64,000 nucleotides of DNA from Ascaris suum (taxonomy: Eukaryota > Nematoda > Chromadorea > Rhabditida > Ascarididae): the NCBI GenBank assembly GCA_013433145.1, contig JACCHR010000045.1, forward strand, positions 32,007 to 96,006, written 5' to 3'. The notes beneath the pieces were generated by a model that did not search any database, was not told the origin of the DNA, and worked only from the letters and a program-made list of their open reading frames with translations. Shown one piece after another: positions 25,791-40,200 of the stretch (position 1 is the stretch's first letter; each line of letters begins with the position of its first letter). A program made the position numbers and the translations under genes.

Positions 25791-27043
25791 CTAATCTGCT
25801 GCAAAGCTTTACCGATGATCAATTGGAAGCGAATAATTAATCATTTTTGCTGTCAAACTTGATGCAGTTCAGCCGAACTTGTACCAGATAAAGGCCTTTT
25901 TTGTGCTTTATTGCTGCAATTGGGATTTATTCGATGATCAATTGAAGGGAATAATTAATCATTTTTGCTGTCCAAACTTGATGCAGTTCAGCCGAACTTG
26001 TGCCACGATAAAGGGCATTTTTCGTGCATTATTGCTGCAATTGGGATTTATTCGATGATCAATTTTAAGGGAATAATTAATCATTTTTGCTGTCAAACTT
26101 GATGCAGTTCAGCCGAACTTGTACCACGATAAAGGGCATTTTTTCGCATTATTGCTGCAATTGGGATTTATTCGATGATCAATTGAAGGGAATAATTAAT
26201 CATTTTTGCTGTCAAATTGATGCAGTTCAGCCGTAACTTGTACCAAGATAAAGGCATTTTTTGTGCATATATTGCTGCAATTGGATTCATTCGCATGATC
26301 AATTGAAGGGAATAATTAATCATTTTGCTGTCAAATTGATGCAGTTCAGCCGAACTTGTACCACGATAAAGGGCATTTTTTGTGCATTATTGCAGCAATG
26401 GATTATTCGATGATCAATTGGAAGGAATAATTAATCATTTTTGCTGTCAAATTGATGCAGTTCAGCCGAACTTGTACCACGATAAGGGCATTTTTTGTGC
26501 ATTATTGCTGCAATTGGATTATTCGATGATCAATTGGAAGGGAATAATTAATCATTTTGCTGTCAAACTTGATGCAGTTCAGCCGAACTTGTACCACGAT
26601 AAGGGATTTTCTGTGCATTATTGCTGCAATTGGGATTTATCGATATCAATTGGAAGGAATAATTAATCATTTTTGCTGTCAAACTTATGCAGTTCAGCCG
26701 AACTTGTACCACGATAAAGGGCCTTTTTGTGCATTATTGCTGCAATTGGGATTTATTCGATGATCAATTGGAAGGAATAATTAATCATTTTTGCTGCTCA
26801 AACTTGATGCAGTTCAGCCGTACTTGTACCACGATAAAGGGCATTTTTCGTGCATTCCTGCTGCAATTGGGATTCATTCGATGATCAATTGGAAGGGAAT
26901 AATAATCATTTTTGCTGTCAAACTTGATGCGTTCAGCCGAACTTGCCCACGATAAAGGGCATTTTTTTGCTTATTGCTGCAATTGGGATTTACTTCGATG
27001 ATCAATTGGAAGGGAATAATTAATCATTTTTGCTGTCAAACTG
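25791..27043 (+). repeat. Irregular first satellite copies
   Basis: Unit starts (GATGCAGTTC or nearest match) fall at about 25861, 25980, 26101, 26219, 26338, 26454, 26571, 26687, 26806, 26926 and 27043, so lengths vary between 115 and 121 bp with a mean near 118. The losses are mostly single bases: AATTGAAGG for AATTGGAAGGG, CATTTTGCTG for CATTTTTGCTG, CTTATGC for CTTGATGC, and CTTGCCCACG for CTTGTACCACG. From 27043 on, the 121-bp period is kept closely. This is the satellite-side counterpart of the degenerate inner telomere. Confidence 0.92.
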
Positions 27044-30000
27044 ATGCAGTTCAGCCGTACTTGTACCACGATAAAGGGCATTTTTTGTGCATTATTGCTG
27101 CAATTGGGATTCATTCGATGATCAATTGGAAGGGAATAATTAATCATTTTTGCTGTCAAACTTGATGCAGTTCAGCCGAACTTGTACCACGATAAAGGGC
27201 ATTTTTTGTGCTTTATTGCTGCAATTGGGATTTATTCGATGATGAATTGGAAGGGAATAATTAATCATTTTTGCTGTCAAACTTGATGCAGTTCAGCCGA
27301 ACTTGTACCACGATAAAGGGCATTTTTTGTGCATTATTGCTGCAATTGGGATTTTTCGATGATCAATTGGAAGGGAATAATTAATCATTTTTGCTGTCAA
27401 ACTTGATGCAGTTCAGCCGAACTTGTACCACGATAAAGGGCATTTTTTGTGCTTATTGCTGCAATTGGGATTTATTCGATGATCAATTGGAAGGGAATAA
27501 TTAATCATTTTTGCTGTCAAACTTGATGCAGTTCAGCCGTACTTGTACCACGATAAAGGGCATTTTTCGTGCATTATTGCTGCAATTGGGATTTATTCGA
27601 TGATCAATTGGAAGGGAATAATTAATCATTTTTGCTGTCAAACTTGATGCAGTTCAGCCGAACTTGTACCACGATAAAGGGCATTTTTTGTGCTTTATTG
27701 CTGCAATTGGGATTTATTCGATGATCAATTGGAAGGGAATAATTAATCATTTTTGCTGTCAAACTTGATGCAGTTCAGCCGTAACTTGTACCACGATAAA
27801 GGGCATTTTTTGTGCATTATTGCTGCAATTGGGATTTATTCGATGATCAATTGGAAGGGAATAATTAATCATTTTTGCTGTCAAACTTGATGCAGTTCAG
27901 CCGTACTTGTACCACGATAAAGGGCATTTTTGTGTGCTTTATTGCTGCAATTGGGATTTATTCGATGATCAATTGGAAGGGAATAATTAATCATTTTTGC
28001 TGTCAAACTTGATGCAGTTCAGCCGAACTTGTACCACGATAAAGGGCATTTTTTGTGCTTTATTGCTGCAATTGGGATTTATTCGATGATCAATTGGAAG
28101 GGAATAATTAATCATTTTTGCTGTCAAACTTGATGCAGTTCAGCCGTACTTGTACCACGATAAAGGGCATTTTTTGTGCATTATTGCTGCAATTGGGATT
28201 TATTCGATGATCAATTGGAAGGGAATAATTAATCATTTTTGCTGTCAAACTTGATGCAGTTCAGCCGTACTTGTACCACGATAAAGGGCATTTTTGTGCA
28301 TTATTGCTGCAATTGGGATTCATTCGATGATCAATTGGAAGGGAATAATTAATCATTTTTGCTGTCAAATTTGATGCAGTTCAGCCGAACTTGTACCACG
28401 ATAAAGGGCATTTTTTGTGCTTTATTGCTGCAATTGGGATTTATTCGATGATCAATTGGAAGGGAATAATTAATCATTTTTGCTGTCAAACTTGATGCAG
28501 TTCAGCCGTAACTTGTACCACGATAAAGGGCATTTTTCGTGCATTATTGCTGCAATTGGGATTTATTCGATGATCAATTGGAAGGGAATAATTAATCATT
28601 TTTGCTGTCAAACTTGATGCAGTTCAGCCGAACTTGTACCACGATAAAGGGCATTTTTTGTGCTTTATTGCTGCAATTGGGATTTATTCGATGATCAATT
28701 GGAAGGGAATAATTAATCATTTTTGCTGTCAAACTTGATGCAGTTCAGCCGTACTTGTACCACGATAAAGGGCATTTTTTGTGCATTATTGCTGCAATTG
28801 GGATTTATTCGATGATCAATTGGAAGGGAATAATTAATCATTTTTGCTGTCAAACTTGATGCAGTTCAGCCGAACTTGTACCACGATAAAGGGCATTTTT
28901 TGTGCATTATTGCTGCAATTGGGATTTATTCGATGATCAATTGGAAGGGAATAATTAATCATTTTTGCTGTCAAACTTGATGCAGTTCAGCCGAACTTGT
29001 ACCACGATAAAGGGCATTTTTTGTGCATTATTGCTGCAATTGGGATTTATTCGATGATCAATTGGAAGGGAATAATTAAATCATTTTTGCTGTCAAACTT
29101 GATGCAGTTCAGCCGTAACTTGTACCACGATAAAGGGCATTTTTTGTGCATTATTGCTGCAATTGGGATTTATTCGATGATCAATTGGAAGGGAATAATT
29201 AATCATTTTTGCTGTCAAACTTGATGCAGTTCAGCCGAACTTGTACCACGATAAAGGGCATTTTTTGTGCATTATTGCTGCAATTGGGATTTATTCGATG
29301 ATCAATTGGAAGGGAATAATTAATCATTTTTGCTGTCAAACTTGATGCAGTTCAGCCGACTTGTACCACGATAAAGGGCATTTTTTGTGCTTTATTGCTG
29401 CAATTGGGATTTATTCGATGATCAATTGGAAGGGAATAATTAATCATTTTTGCTGTCAAACTTGATGCAGTTCAGCCGTACTTGTACCACGATAAAGGGC
29501 ATTTTTTGTGCATTATTGCTGCAATTGGGATTTATTCGATGATCAATTGGAAGGGAATAATTAATCATTTTTGCTGTCAAACTTGATGCAGTTCAGCCGA
29601 ACTTGTACCACGATAAAGGGCATTTTTTGTGCATTATTGCTGCAATTGGGATTTATTCGATGATCAATTGGAAGGGAATAATTAATCATTTTTGCTGTCA
29701 AACTTGATGCAGTTCAGCCGTACTTGTACCACGATAAAGGGCATTTTTCGTGCATTATTGCTGCAATTGGGATTTATTCGATGATCAATTGGAAGGGAAT
29801 AATTAATCATTTTTGCTGTCAAATTTGATGCAGTTCAGCCGAACTTGTACCACGATAAAGGGCATTTTTTGTGCTTTATTGCTGCAATTGGGATTTATTC
29901 GATGATCAATTGGAAGGGAATAATTAATCATTTTTGCTGTCAAACTTGATGCAGTTCAGCCCGTACTTGTACCACGATAAAGGGCATTTTTTGTGCATTA

Positions 30001-33000
30001 TTGCTGCAATTGGGATTTATTCGATGATCAATTGGAAGGGAATAATTAATCATTTTTGCTGTCAAACTTGATGCAGTTCAGCCGAACTTGTACCACGATA
30101 AAGGGCATTTTTTGTGCATTATTGCTGCAATTGGATTCATTCGATGATCAATTGGAAGGGAATAATTAATCATTTTTGCTGTCAAACTTGATGCAGTTCA
30201 GCCGAACTTGTACCACGATAAAGGGCATTTTTTGTGCATTATTGCTGCAATTGGGATTTATTCGATGATCAATTGGAAGGGAATAATTAATCATTTTTGC
30301 TGTCAAACTTGATGCAGTTCAGCCGTACTTGTACCACGATAAAGGGCATTTTTTGTGCATTATTGCTGCAATTGGGATTTATTCGATGATGAATTGGAAG
30401 GGAATAATTAATCATTTTTGCTGTCAAACTTGATGCAGTTCCAGCCGTACTTGTACCACGATAAAGGGCATTTTTCGTGCATTATTGCTGCAATTGGGAT
30501 TTATTCGATGATCAATTGGAAGGGAATAATTAATCATTTTTGCTGTCAAACTTGATGCAGTTCAGCAGCCGAACTTGTACCACGATAAAGGGCATTTTTT
30601 GTGCATTATTGCTGCAATTGGGATTTATTCGATGATCAATTGGAAGGGAATAATTAATCATTTTTGCTGTCAAACTTGATGCAGTTCAGCCGAACTTGTA
30701 CCACGATAAAGGGCATTTTTTGTGCATTATTGCTGCAATTGGGATTTATTCGATGATCAATTGGAAGGGAATAATTAATCATTTTTGCTGTCAAACTTGA
30801 TGCAGTTCAGCCGAACTTGTACCACGATAAAGGGCATTTTTTTGCTTTATTGCTGCAATTGGGATTTATTCGATGATCAATTGGAAGGGAATAATTAATC
30901 ATTTTTGCTGTCAAACTTGATGCAGTTCAGCCGTACTTGTACCACGATAAAGGGCATTTTTTGTGCATTATTGCTGCAATTGGGATTTATTCGATGATCA
31001 ATTGGAAGGGAATAATTAATCATTTTTGCTGTCAAACTTGATGCAGTTCAGCCGTAACTTGTACCACGATAAAGGGCATTTTTTGTGCATTATTGCTGCA
31101 ATTGGGATTTATTCGATGATCAATTGGAAGGGAATAATTAATCATTTTTGCTGTCAAACTTGATGCAGTTCAGCCGAACTTGTACCACGATAAAGGGCAT
31201 TTTTGTGCTTTATTGCTGCAATTGGGATTTATTCGATGATCAATTGGAAGGGAATAATTAATCATTTTTGCTGTCAAACTTGATGCGTTCAGCCGTACTT
31301 GTACCACGATAAAGGGCATTTTTTGTGCATTATTGCTGCAATTGGGATTTATTCGATGATCAATTGGAAGGGAATAATTAATCATTTTTGCTGTCAAACT
31401 TGATGCAGTTCAGCCGTACTTGTACCACGATAAAGGGCATTTTTCGTGCATTATTGCTGCAATTGGGATTCATTCGATGATCAATTGGAAGGGAATAATT
31501 AATCATTTTTGCTGTCAAACTTGATGCAGTTCAGCCGAACTTGTACCACGATAAAGGGCATTTTTTGTGCATTATTGCTGCAATTGGGATTTATTCGATG
31601 ATCAATTGGAAGGGAATAATTAATCATTTTTGCTGTCAAACTTGATGCAGTTCAGCCGTACTTGTACCACGATAAAGGGCATTTTTCGTGCATTATTGCT
31701 GCAATTGGGATTTATTCGATGATCAATTGGAAGGGAATAATTAATCATTTTTGCTGTCAAACTTGATGCAGTTCAGCCGAACTTGTACCACGATAAAGGG
31801 CATTTTTTGTGCTTTATTGCTGCAATTGGGATTTATTCGATGATCAATTGGAAGGGAATAATTAATCATTTTTGCTGTCAAACTTGATGCAGTTCAGCCG
31901 TACTTGTACCACGATAAAGGGCATTTTTCGTGCATTATTGCTGCAATTGGGATTTATTCGATGATCAATTGGAAGGGAATAATTAATCATTTTTGCTGTC
32001 AAACTTGATGCAGTTCAGCCGAACTTGTACCACGATAAAGGGCATTTTTTGTGCTTTATTGCTGCAATTGGGATTTATTCGATGATCAATTGGAAGGGAA
32101 TAATTAATCATTTTTGCTGTCAAACTTGATGCAGTTCAGCCGTACTTGTACCACGATAAAGGGCATTTTTCGTGCATTATTTGCTGCAATTGGGATTCAT
32201 TCGATGATCAATTGGAAGGGAATAATTAATCATTTTTGCTGTCAAACTTGATGCAGTTCAGCCGAACTTGTACCACGATAAAGGGCATTTTTTGTGCTTA
32301 TTGCTGCAATTGGGATTTATTCGATGATGAATTGGAAGGGAATAATTAATCATTTTTGCTGTCAAACTTGATGCAGTTCAGCCGTACTTGTACCACGATA
32401 AAGGGCATTTTTCGTGCATTATTGCTGCAATTGGGATTCATTCGATGATCAATTGGAAGGGAATAATTAATCATTTTTGCTGTCAAATTGATGCAGTTCA
32501 GCCGAACTTGTACCACGATAAAGGGCATTTTTTGTGCTTTATTGCTGCAATTGGGATTTATTCGATGATCAATTGGAAGGGAATAATTAATCATTTTTGC
32601 TGTCAAACTTGATGCAGTTCAGCCGTACTTGTACCACGATAAAGGGCATTTTTTGTGCATTATTGCTGCAATTGGGATTCATTCGATGATCAATTGGAAG
32701 GGAATAATTAATCATTTTTGCTGTCAAACTTGATGCAGTTCAGCCGAACTTGTACCACGATAAAGGGCATTTTTTGTGCTTTATTGCTGCAATTGGGATT
32801 TATTCGATGATCAATTGGAAGGGAATAATTAATCATTTTTGCTGTCAAACTTGATGCAGTTCAGCCGTACTTGTACCACGATAAAGGGCATTTTTCGTGC
32901 ATTATTGCTGCAATTGGGATTTATTCGATGATCAATTGGAAGGGAATAATTAATCATTTTTGCTGTCAAACTTGATGCAGTTCAGCCGAACTTGTACCAC

Positions 33001-33148
33001 GATAAAGGGCATTTTTTGTGCTTTATTGCTGCAATTGGGATTTATTCGATGATCAATTGGAAGGGAATAATTAATCATTTTTGCTGTCAAACTTGATGCA
33101 GTTCAGCCGTACTTGTACCACGATAAAGGGCATTTTTTGTGCATTATT

Positions 33149-33203
33149 TTTTTTTATTTTTTTTAATTTTTTGCTGTTTTTTTTTTTTTTGTTTTTTTTA
33201 ATT
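33149..33203. repeat. T-rich 55-bp insert in a satellite copy
   Basis: The copy starting at 33095 is 176 bp long, 55 more than usual. The extra bases are almost all T, with single A or G interruptions and one internal TTGCTG, placed between GCATTATT and GCTGCAATTGG. Flanking satellite is normal on both sides. It may be a replication-slippage expansion of the satellite's own T-run, an insertion such as a tail of a retroposed sequence, or a base-calling fault. No target-site duplication is clear. Confidence 0.85.
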
Positions 33204-36200
33204 GCTGCAATTGGGATTTATTCGATGATGAATTGGAAGGGAATAATTAATCATTTTTGCTGTCAAACTTGATGCAGTTCAGCCGAACTTGTACCACGAT
33301 AAAGGGCATTTTTCGTGCATTATTGCTGCAATTGGGATTTATTCGATGATCAATTGGAAGGGAATAATTAATCATTTTTGCTGTCAAACTTGATGCAGTT
33401 CACAGCCGAACTTGTACCACGATAAAGGGCATTTTTTGTGCTTTATTGCTGCAATTGGGATTTATTCGATGATGAATTGGAAGGGAATAATTAATCATTT
33501 TTGCTGTCAAACTTGATGCAGTTCAGCCGTACTTGTACCACGATAAAGGGCATTTTTCGTGCATTATTGCTGCAATTGGGATTTATTCGATGATCAATTG
33601 GAAGGGAATAATTAATCATTTTTGCTGTCAAACTTGATGCAGTTCAGCCGAACTTGTACCACGATAAAGGGCATTTTTTGTGCTTTATTGCTGCAATTGG
33701 GATTTATTCGATGATCAATTGGAAGGGAATAATTAATCATTTTTGCTGTCAAACTTGATGCAGTTCAGCCGTACTTGTACCACGATAAAGGGCATTTTTC
33801 GTGCATTATTGCTGCAATTGGGATTCATTCGATGATCAATTGGAAGGGAATAATTAATCATTTTTGCTGTCAAATTTGATGCAGTTCAGCCGAACTTGTA
33901 CCACGATAAAGGGCATTTTTTGTGCTTTATTGCTGCAATTGGGATTTATTCGATGATCAATTGGAAGGGAATAATTAATCATTTTTGCTGTCAAACTTGA
34001 TGCAGTTCAGCCGTACTTGTACCACGATAAAGGGCATTTTTTGTGCATTATTGCTGCAATTGGGATTCATTCGATGATCAATTGGAAGGGAATAATTAAT
34101 CATTTTTGCTGTCAAACTTGATGCAGTTCAGCCGAACTTGTACCACGATAAAGGGCATTTTTTGTGCATTATTGCTGCAATTGGGATTTATTCGATGATC
34201 AATTGGAAGGGAATAATTAATCATTTTTGCTGTCAAACTTGATGCAGTTCAGCCGTACTTGTACCACGATAAAGGGCATTTTTCGTGCATTATTGCTGCA
34301 ATTGGGATTTATCGATGATCAATTGGAAGGGAATAATTAATCATTTTTGCTGTCAAACTTGATGCAGTTCAGCCGAACTTGTACCACGATAAAGGGCATT
34401 TTTTGTGCATTATTGCTGCAATTGGGATTTATTCGATGATCAATTGGAAGGGAATAATTAATCATTTTTGCTGTCAAACTTGATGCAGTTCAGCCGTAAC
34501 TTGTACCACGATAAAGGGCATTTTTCGTGCATTATTGCTGCAATTGGGATTCATTCGATGATCAATTGGAAGGGAATAATTAATCATTTTTGCTGTCAAA
34601 CTTGATGCAGTTCAGCCGAACTTGTACCACGATAAAGGGCATTTTTTGTGCTTTATTGCTGCAATTGGGATTTATTCGATGATGAATTGGAAGGGAATAA
34701 TTAATCATTTTTGCTGTCAAACTTGATGCAGTTCAGCCGTACTTGTACCACGATAAAGGGCATTTTTTGTGCATTATTGCTGCAATTGGGATTTATTCGA
34801 TGATCAATTGGAAGGGAATAATTAATCATTTTTGCTGTCAAACTTGATGCAGTTCAGCCGTACTTGTACCACGATAAAGGGCATTTTTTGTGCATTATTG
34901 CTGCAATTGGGATTTATTCGATGATCAATTGGAAGGGAATAATTAATCATTTTTGCTGTCAAACTTGATGCAGTTCAGCCGAACTTGTACCACGATAAAG
35001 GGCATTTTTTGTGCTTTATTGCTGCAATTGGGATTTATTCGATGATCAATTGGAAGGGAATAATTAATCATTTTTGCTGTCAAACTTGATGCAGTTCAGC
35101 CGTACTTGTACCACGATAAAGGGCATTTTTCGTGCATTATTGCTGCAATTGGGATTCATTCGATGATCAATTGGAAGGGAATAATTAATCATTTTTGCTG
35201 TCAAACTTGATGCAGTTCAGCCGAACTTGTACCACGATAAAGGGCATTTTTTGTGCATTATTGCTGCAATTGGGATTTATTCGATGATCAATTGGAAGGG
35301 AATAATTAATCATTTTTGCTGTCAAACTTGATGCAGTTCAGCCGTACTTGTACCACGATAAAGGGCATTTTTGTGCATTATTGCTGCAATTGGGATTCAT
35401 TCGATGATCAATTGGAAGGGAATAATTAATCATTTTTGCTGTCAAACTTGATGCAGTTCAGCCGAACTTGTACCACGATAAAGGGCATTTTTTGTGCATT
35501 ATTGCTGCAATTGGGATTTATTCGATGATCAATTGGAAGGGAATAATTAATCATTTTTGCTGTCAAACTTGATGCAGTTCAGCCGAACTTGTACCACGAT
35601 AAAGGGCATTTTTTGTGCATTATTGCTGCAATTGGGATTTATTCGATGATCAATTGGAAGGGAATAATTAATCATTTTTGCTGTCAAACTTGATGCAGTT
35701 CAGCCGTACTTGTACCACGATAAAGGGCATTTTTTGTGCATTATTGCTGCAATTGGGATTTATTCGATGATCAATTGGAAGGGAATAATTAATCATTTTT
35801 GCTGTCAAACTTGATGCAGTTCAGCCGAACTTGTACCACGATAAAGGGCATTTTTTGTGCTTTATTGCTGCAATTGGGATTTATTCGATGATCAATTGGA
35901 AGGGAATAATTAATCATTTTTGCTGTCAAACTTGATGCAGTTCAGCCGTACTTGTACCACGATAAAGGGCATTTTCGTGCATTATTGCTGCAATTGGGAT
36001 TCATTCGATGATCAATTGGAAGGGAATAATTAATCATTTTTGCTGTCAAACTTGATGCAGTTCAGCCGAACTTGTACCACGATAAAGGGCATTTTTTGTG
36101 CTTTATTGCTGCAATTGGGATTTATTCGATGATGAATTGGAAGGGAATAATTAATCATTTTTGCTGTCAAACTTGATGCAGTTCAGCCGTACTTGTACCA

Positions 36201-37255
36201 CGATAAAGGGCATTTTTTCGTGCATTATTGCTGCAATTGGGATTCATTCGATGATCAATTGGAAGGGAATAATTAATCATTTTTGCTGTCAAACTTGATG
36301 CAGTTCAGCCGAACTTGTACCACGATAAAGGGCATTTTTTGTGCTTTATTGCTGCAATTGGGATTTATTCGATGATCAATTGGAAGGGAATAATTAATCA
36401 TTTTTGCTGTCAAACTTGATGCAGTTCAGCCGTACTTGTACCACGATAAAGGGCATTTTTCGTGCATTATTGCTGCAATTGGGATTCATTCGATGATCAA
36501 TTGGAAGGGAATAATTAATCATTTTTGCTGTCAAACTTGATGCGGTTCAGCCGAACTTGTACCACGATAAAGGGCATTTTTTGTGCTTTATTGCTGCAAT
36601 TGGGATTTATTCGATGATGAATTGGAAGGGAATAATTAATCATTTTTGCTGTCAAACTTGATGCAGTTCAGCCGTACTTGTACCACGATAAAGGGCATTT
36701 TTGTGCATTATTGCTGCAATTGGGATTTATTCGATGATCAATTGGAAGGGAATAATTAATCATTTTTGCTGTCAAATTTGATGCAGTTCAGCCGAACTTG
36801 TACCACGATAAAGGGCATTTTTTGTGCTTTATTGCTGCAATTGGGATTTATTCGATGATCAATTGGAAGGGAATAATTAATCATTTTTGCTGTCAAACTT
36901 GATGCAGTTCAGCCGTACTTGTACCACGATAAAGGGCATTTTTTCGTGCATTATTGCTGCAATTGGGATTTATTCGATGATCAATTGGAAGGGAATAATT
37001 AATCATTTTTGCTGTCAAACTTGATGCAGTTCAGCCGAACTTGTACCACGATAAAGGGCATTTTTTGTGCTTTATTGCTGCAATTGGGATTTATTCGATG
37101 ATCAATTGGAAGGGAATAATTAATCATTTTTGCTGTCAAACTTGATGCAGTTCAGCCGTACTTGTACCACGATAAAGGGCATTTTTTGTGCATTATTGCT
37201 GCAATTGGGATTTATTCGATGATCAATTGGAAGGGAATAATTAATCATTTTTGCT

Positions 37256-40200
37256 GTCAAACTTGATGCAGTTCAGCCGAACTTGTACCACGATAAAGGG
37301 CATTTTTTGTGCATTATTGCTGCAATTGGGATTTATTCGATGATCAATTGGAAGGGAATAATTAATCATTTTTGCTGTCAAACTTGATGCAGTTCAGCCG
37401 AACTTGTACCACGATAAAGGGCATTTTTTGTGCATTATTGCTGCAATTGGGATTTATTCGATGATCAATTGGAAGGGAATAATTAATCATTTTTGCTGTC
37501 AAACTTGATGCAGTTCAGCCGTACTTGTACCACGATAAAGGGCATTTTTTGTGCATTATTGCTGCAATTGGGATTTATTCGATGATCAATTGGAAGGGAA
37601 TAATTAATCATTTTTGCTGTCAAACTTGATGCAGTTCAGCCGAACTTGTACCACGATAAAGGGCATTTTTTGTGCATTTATTGCTGCAATTGGGATTTAT
37701 TCGATGATCAATTGGAAGGGAATAATTAATCATTTTTGCTGTCAAACTTGATGCAGTTCAGCCGAACTTGTACCACGATAAAGGGCATTTTTTGTGCATT
37801 ATTGCTGCAATTGGGATTCATTCGATGATCAATTGGAAGGGAATAATTAATCATTTTTGCTGTCAAACTTGATGCAGTTCAGCCGAACTTGTACCACGAT
37901 AAAGGGCATTTTTTGTGCTTTATTGCTGCAATTGGGATTTATTCGATGATCAATTGGAAGGGAATAATTAATCATTTTTGCTGTCAAACTTGATGCAGTT
38001 CAGCCGTACTTGTACCACGATAAAGGGCATTTTTTGTGCATTATTGCTGCAATTGGGATTTATTCGATGATCAATTGGAAGGGAATAATTAATCATTTTT
38101 GCTGTCAAACTTGATGCAGTTCAGCCGAACTTGTACCACGATAAAGGGCATTTTTTGTGCTTTATTGCTGCAATTGGGATTTATTCGATGATCAATTGGA
38201 AGGGAATAATTAATCATTTTTGCTGTCAAACTTGATGCAGTTCAGCCGAACTTGTACCACGATAAAGGGCATTTTTTGTGCATTATTGCTGCAATTGGGA
38301 TTTATTCGATGATCAATTGGAAGGGAATAATTAATCATTTTTGCTGTCAAACTTGATGCAGTTCAGCCGAACTTGTACCACGATAAAGGGCATTTTTTGT
38401 GCATTATTGCTGCAATTGGGATTTATTCGATGATCAATTGGAAGGGAATAATTAATCATTTTTGCTGTCAAACTTGATGCAGTTCAGCCGAACTTGTACC
38501 ACGATAAAGGGCATTTTTTGTGCATTATTGCTGCAATTGGGATTTATTCGATGATCAATTGGAAGGGAATAATTAATCATTTTGCTGTCAAACTTGATGC
38601 AGTTCAGCCGTACTTGTACCACGATAAAGGGCATTTTTTGTGCATTATTGCTGCAATTGGGATTCATTCGATGATCAATTGGAAGGGAATAATTAATCAT
38701 TTTTGCTGTCAAACTTGATGCAGTTCAGCCGAACTTGTACCACGATAAAGGGCATTTTTGTGCATTATTGCTGCAATTGGGATTTATTCGATGATCAATT
38801 GGAAGGGAATAATTAATCATTTTTGCTGTCAAACTTGATGCAGTTCAGCCGAACTTGTACCACGATAAAGGGCATTTTTTGTGCTTTATTGCTGCAATTG
38901 GGATTTATTCGATGATCAATTGGAAGGGAATAATTAATCATTTTTGCTGTCAAACTTGATGCAGTTCAGCCGAACTTGTACCACGATAAAGGGCATTTTT
39001 TGTGCTTTATTGCTGCAATTGGGATTTATTCGATGATCAATTGGAAGGGAATAATTAATCATTTTTGCTGTCAAACTTGATGCAGTTCAGCCGTACTTGT
39101 ACCACGATAAAGGGCATTTTTGTGCATTATTGCTGCAATTGGGATTCATTCGATGATCAATTGGAAGGGAATAATTAATCATTTTTGCTGTCAAACTTGA
39201 TGCAGTTCAGCCGAACTTGTACCACGATAAAGGGCATTTTTTGTGCATTATTGCTGCAATTGGGATTTATTCGATGATCAATTGGAAGGGAATAATTAAT
39301 CATTTTTGCTGTCAAACTTGATGCAGTTCAGCCGTACTTGTACCACGATAAAGGGCATTTTTCGTGCATTATTGCTGCAATTGGGATTCATTCGATGATC
39401 AATTGGAAGGGAATAATTAATCATTTTTGCTGTCAAACTTGATGCAGTTCAGCCGAACTTGTACCACGATAAAGGGCATTTTTTGTGCTTTATTGCTGCA
39501 ATTGGGATTTATTCGATGATCAATTGGAAGGGAATAATTAATCATTTTTGCTGTCAAACTTGATGCAGTTCAGCCGTACTTGTACCACGATAAAGGGCAT
39601 TTTTCGTGCATTATTGCTGCAATTGGGATTTATTCGATGATCAATTGGAAGGGAATAATTAATCATTTTTGCTGTCAAACTTGATGCAGTTCAGCCGAAC
39701 TTGTACCACGATAAAGGGCATTTTTTGTGCATTATTGCTGCAATTGGGATTTATTCGATGATCAATTGGAAGGGAATAATTAATCATTTTTGCTGTCAAA
39801 CTTGATGCAGTTCAGCCGAACTTGTACCACGATAAAGGGCATTTTTTGTGCATTATTGCTGCAATTGGGATTCATTCGATGATCAATTGGAAGGGAATAA
39901 TTAATCATTTTTGCTGTCAAACTTGATGCAGTTCAGCCGAACTTGTACCACGATAAAGGGCATTTTTTGTGCTTTATTGCTGCAATTGGGATTTATTCGA
40001 TGATGAATTGGAAGGGAATAATTAATCATTTTTGCTGTCAAACTTGATGCAGTTCAGCCGTACTTGTACCACGATAAAGGGCATTTTTTGTGCATTATTG
40101 CTGCAATTGGGATTTATTCGATGATCAATTGGAAGGGAATAATTAATCATTTTTGCTGTCAAACTTGATGCAGTTCAGCCGAACTTGTACCACGATAAAG

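Noticed and set aside
33081..33272. Possible membrane peptide, phenylalanine- and leucine-rich
   Set aside because: The hydrophobic stretch is simply the T-rich insert translated as TTT and TTA codons.
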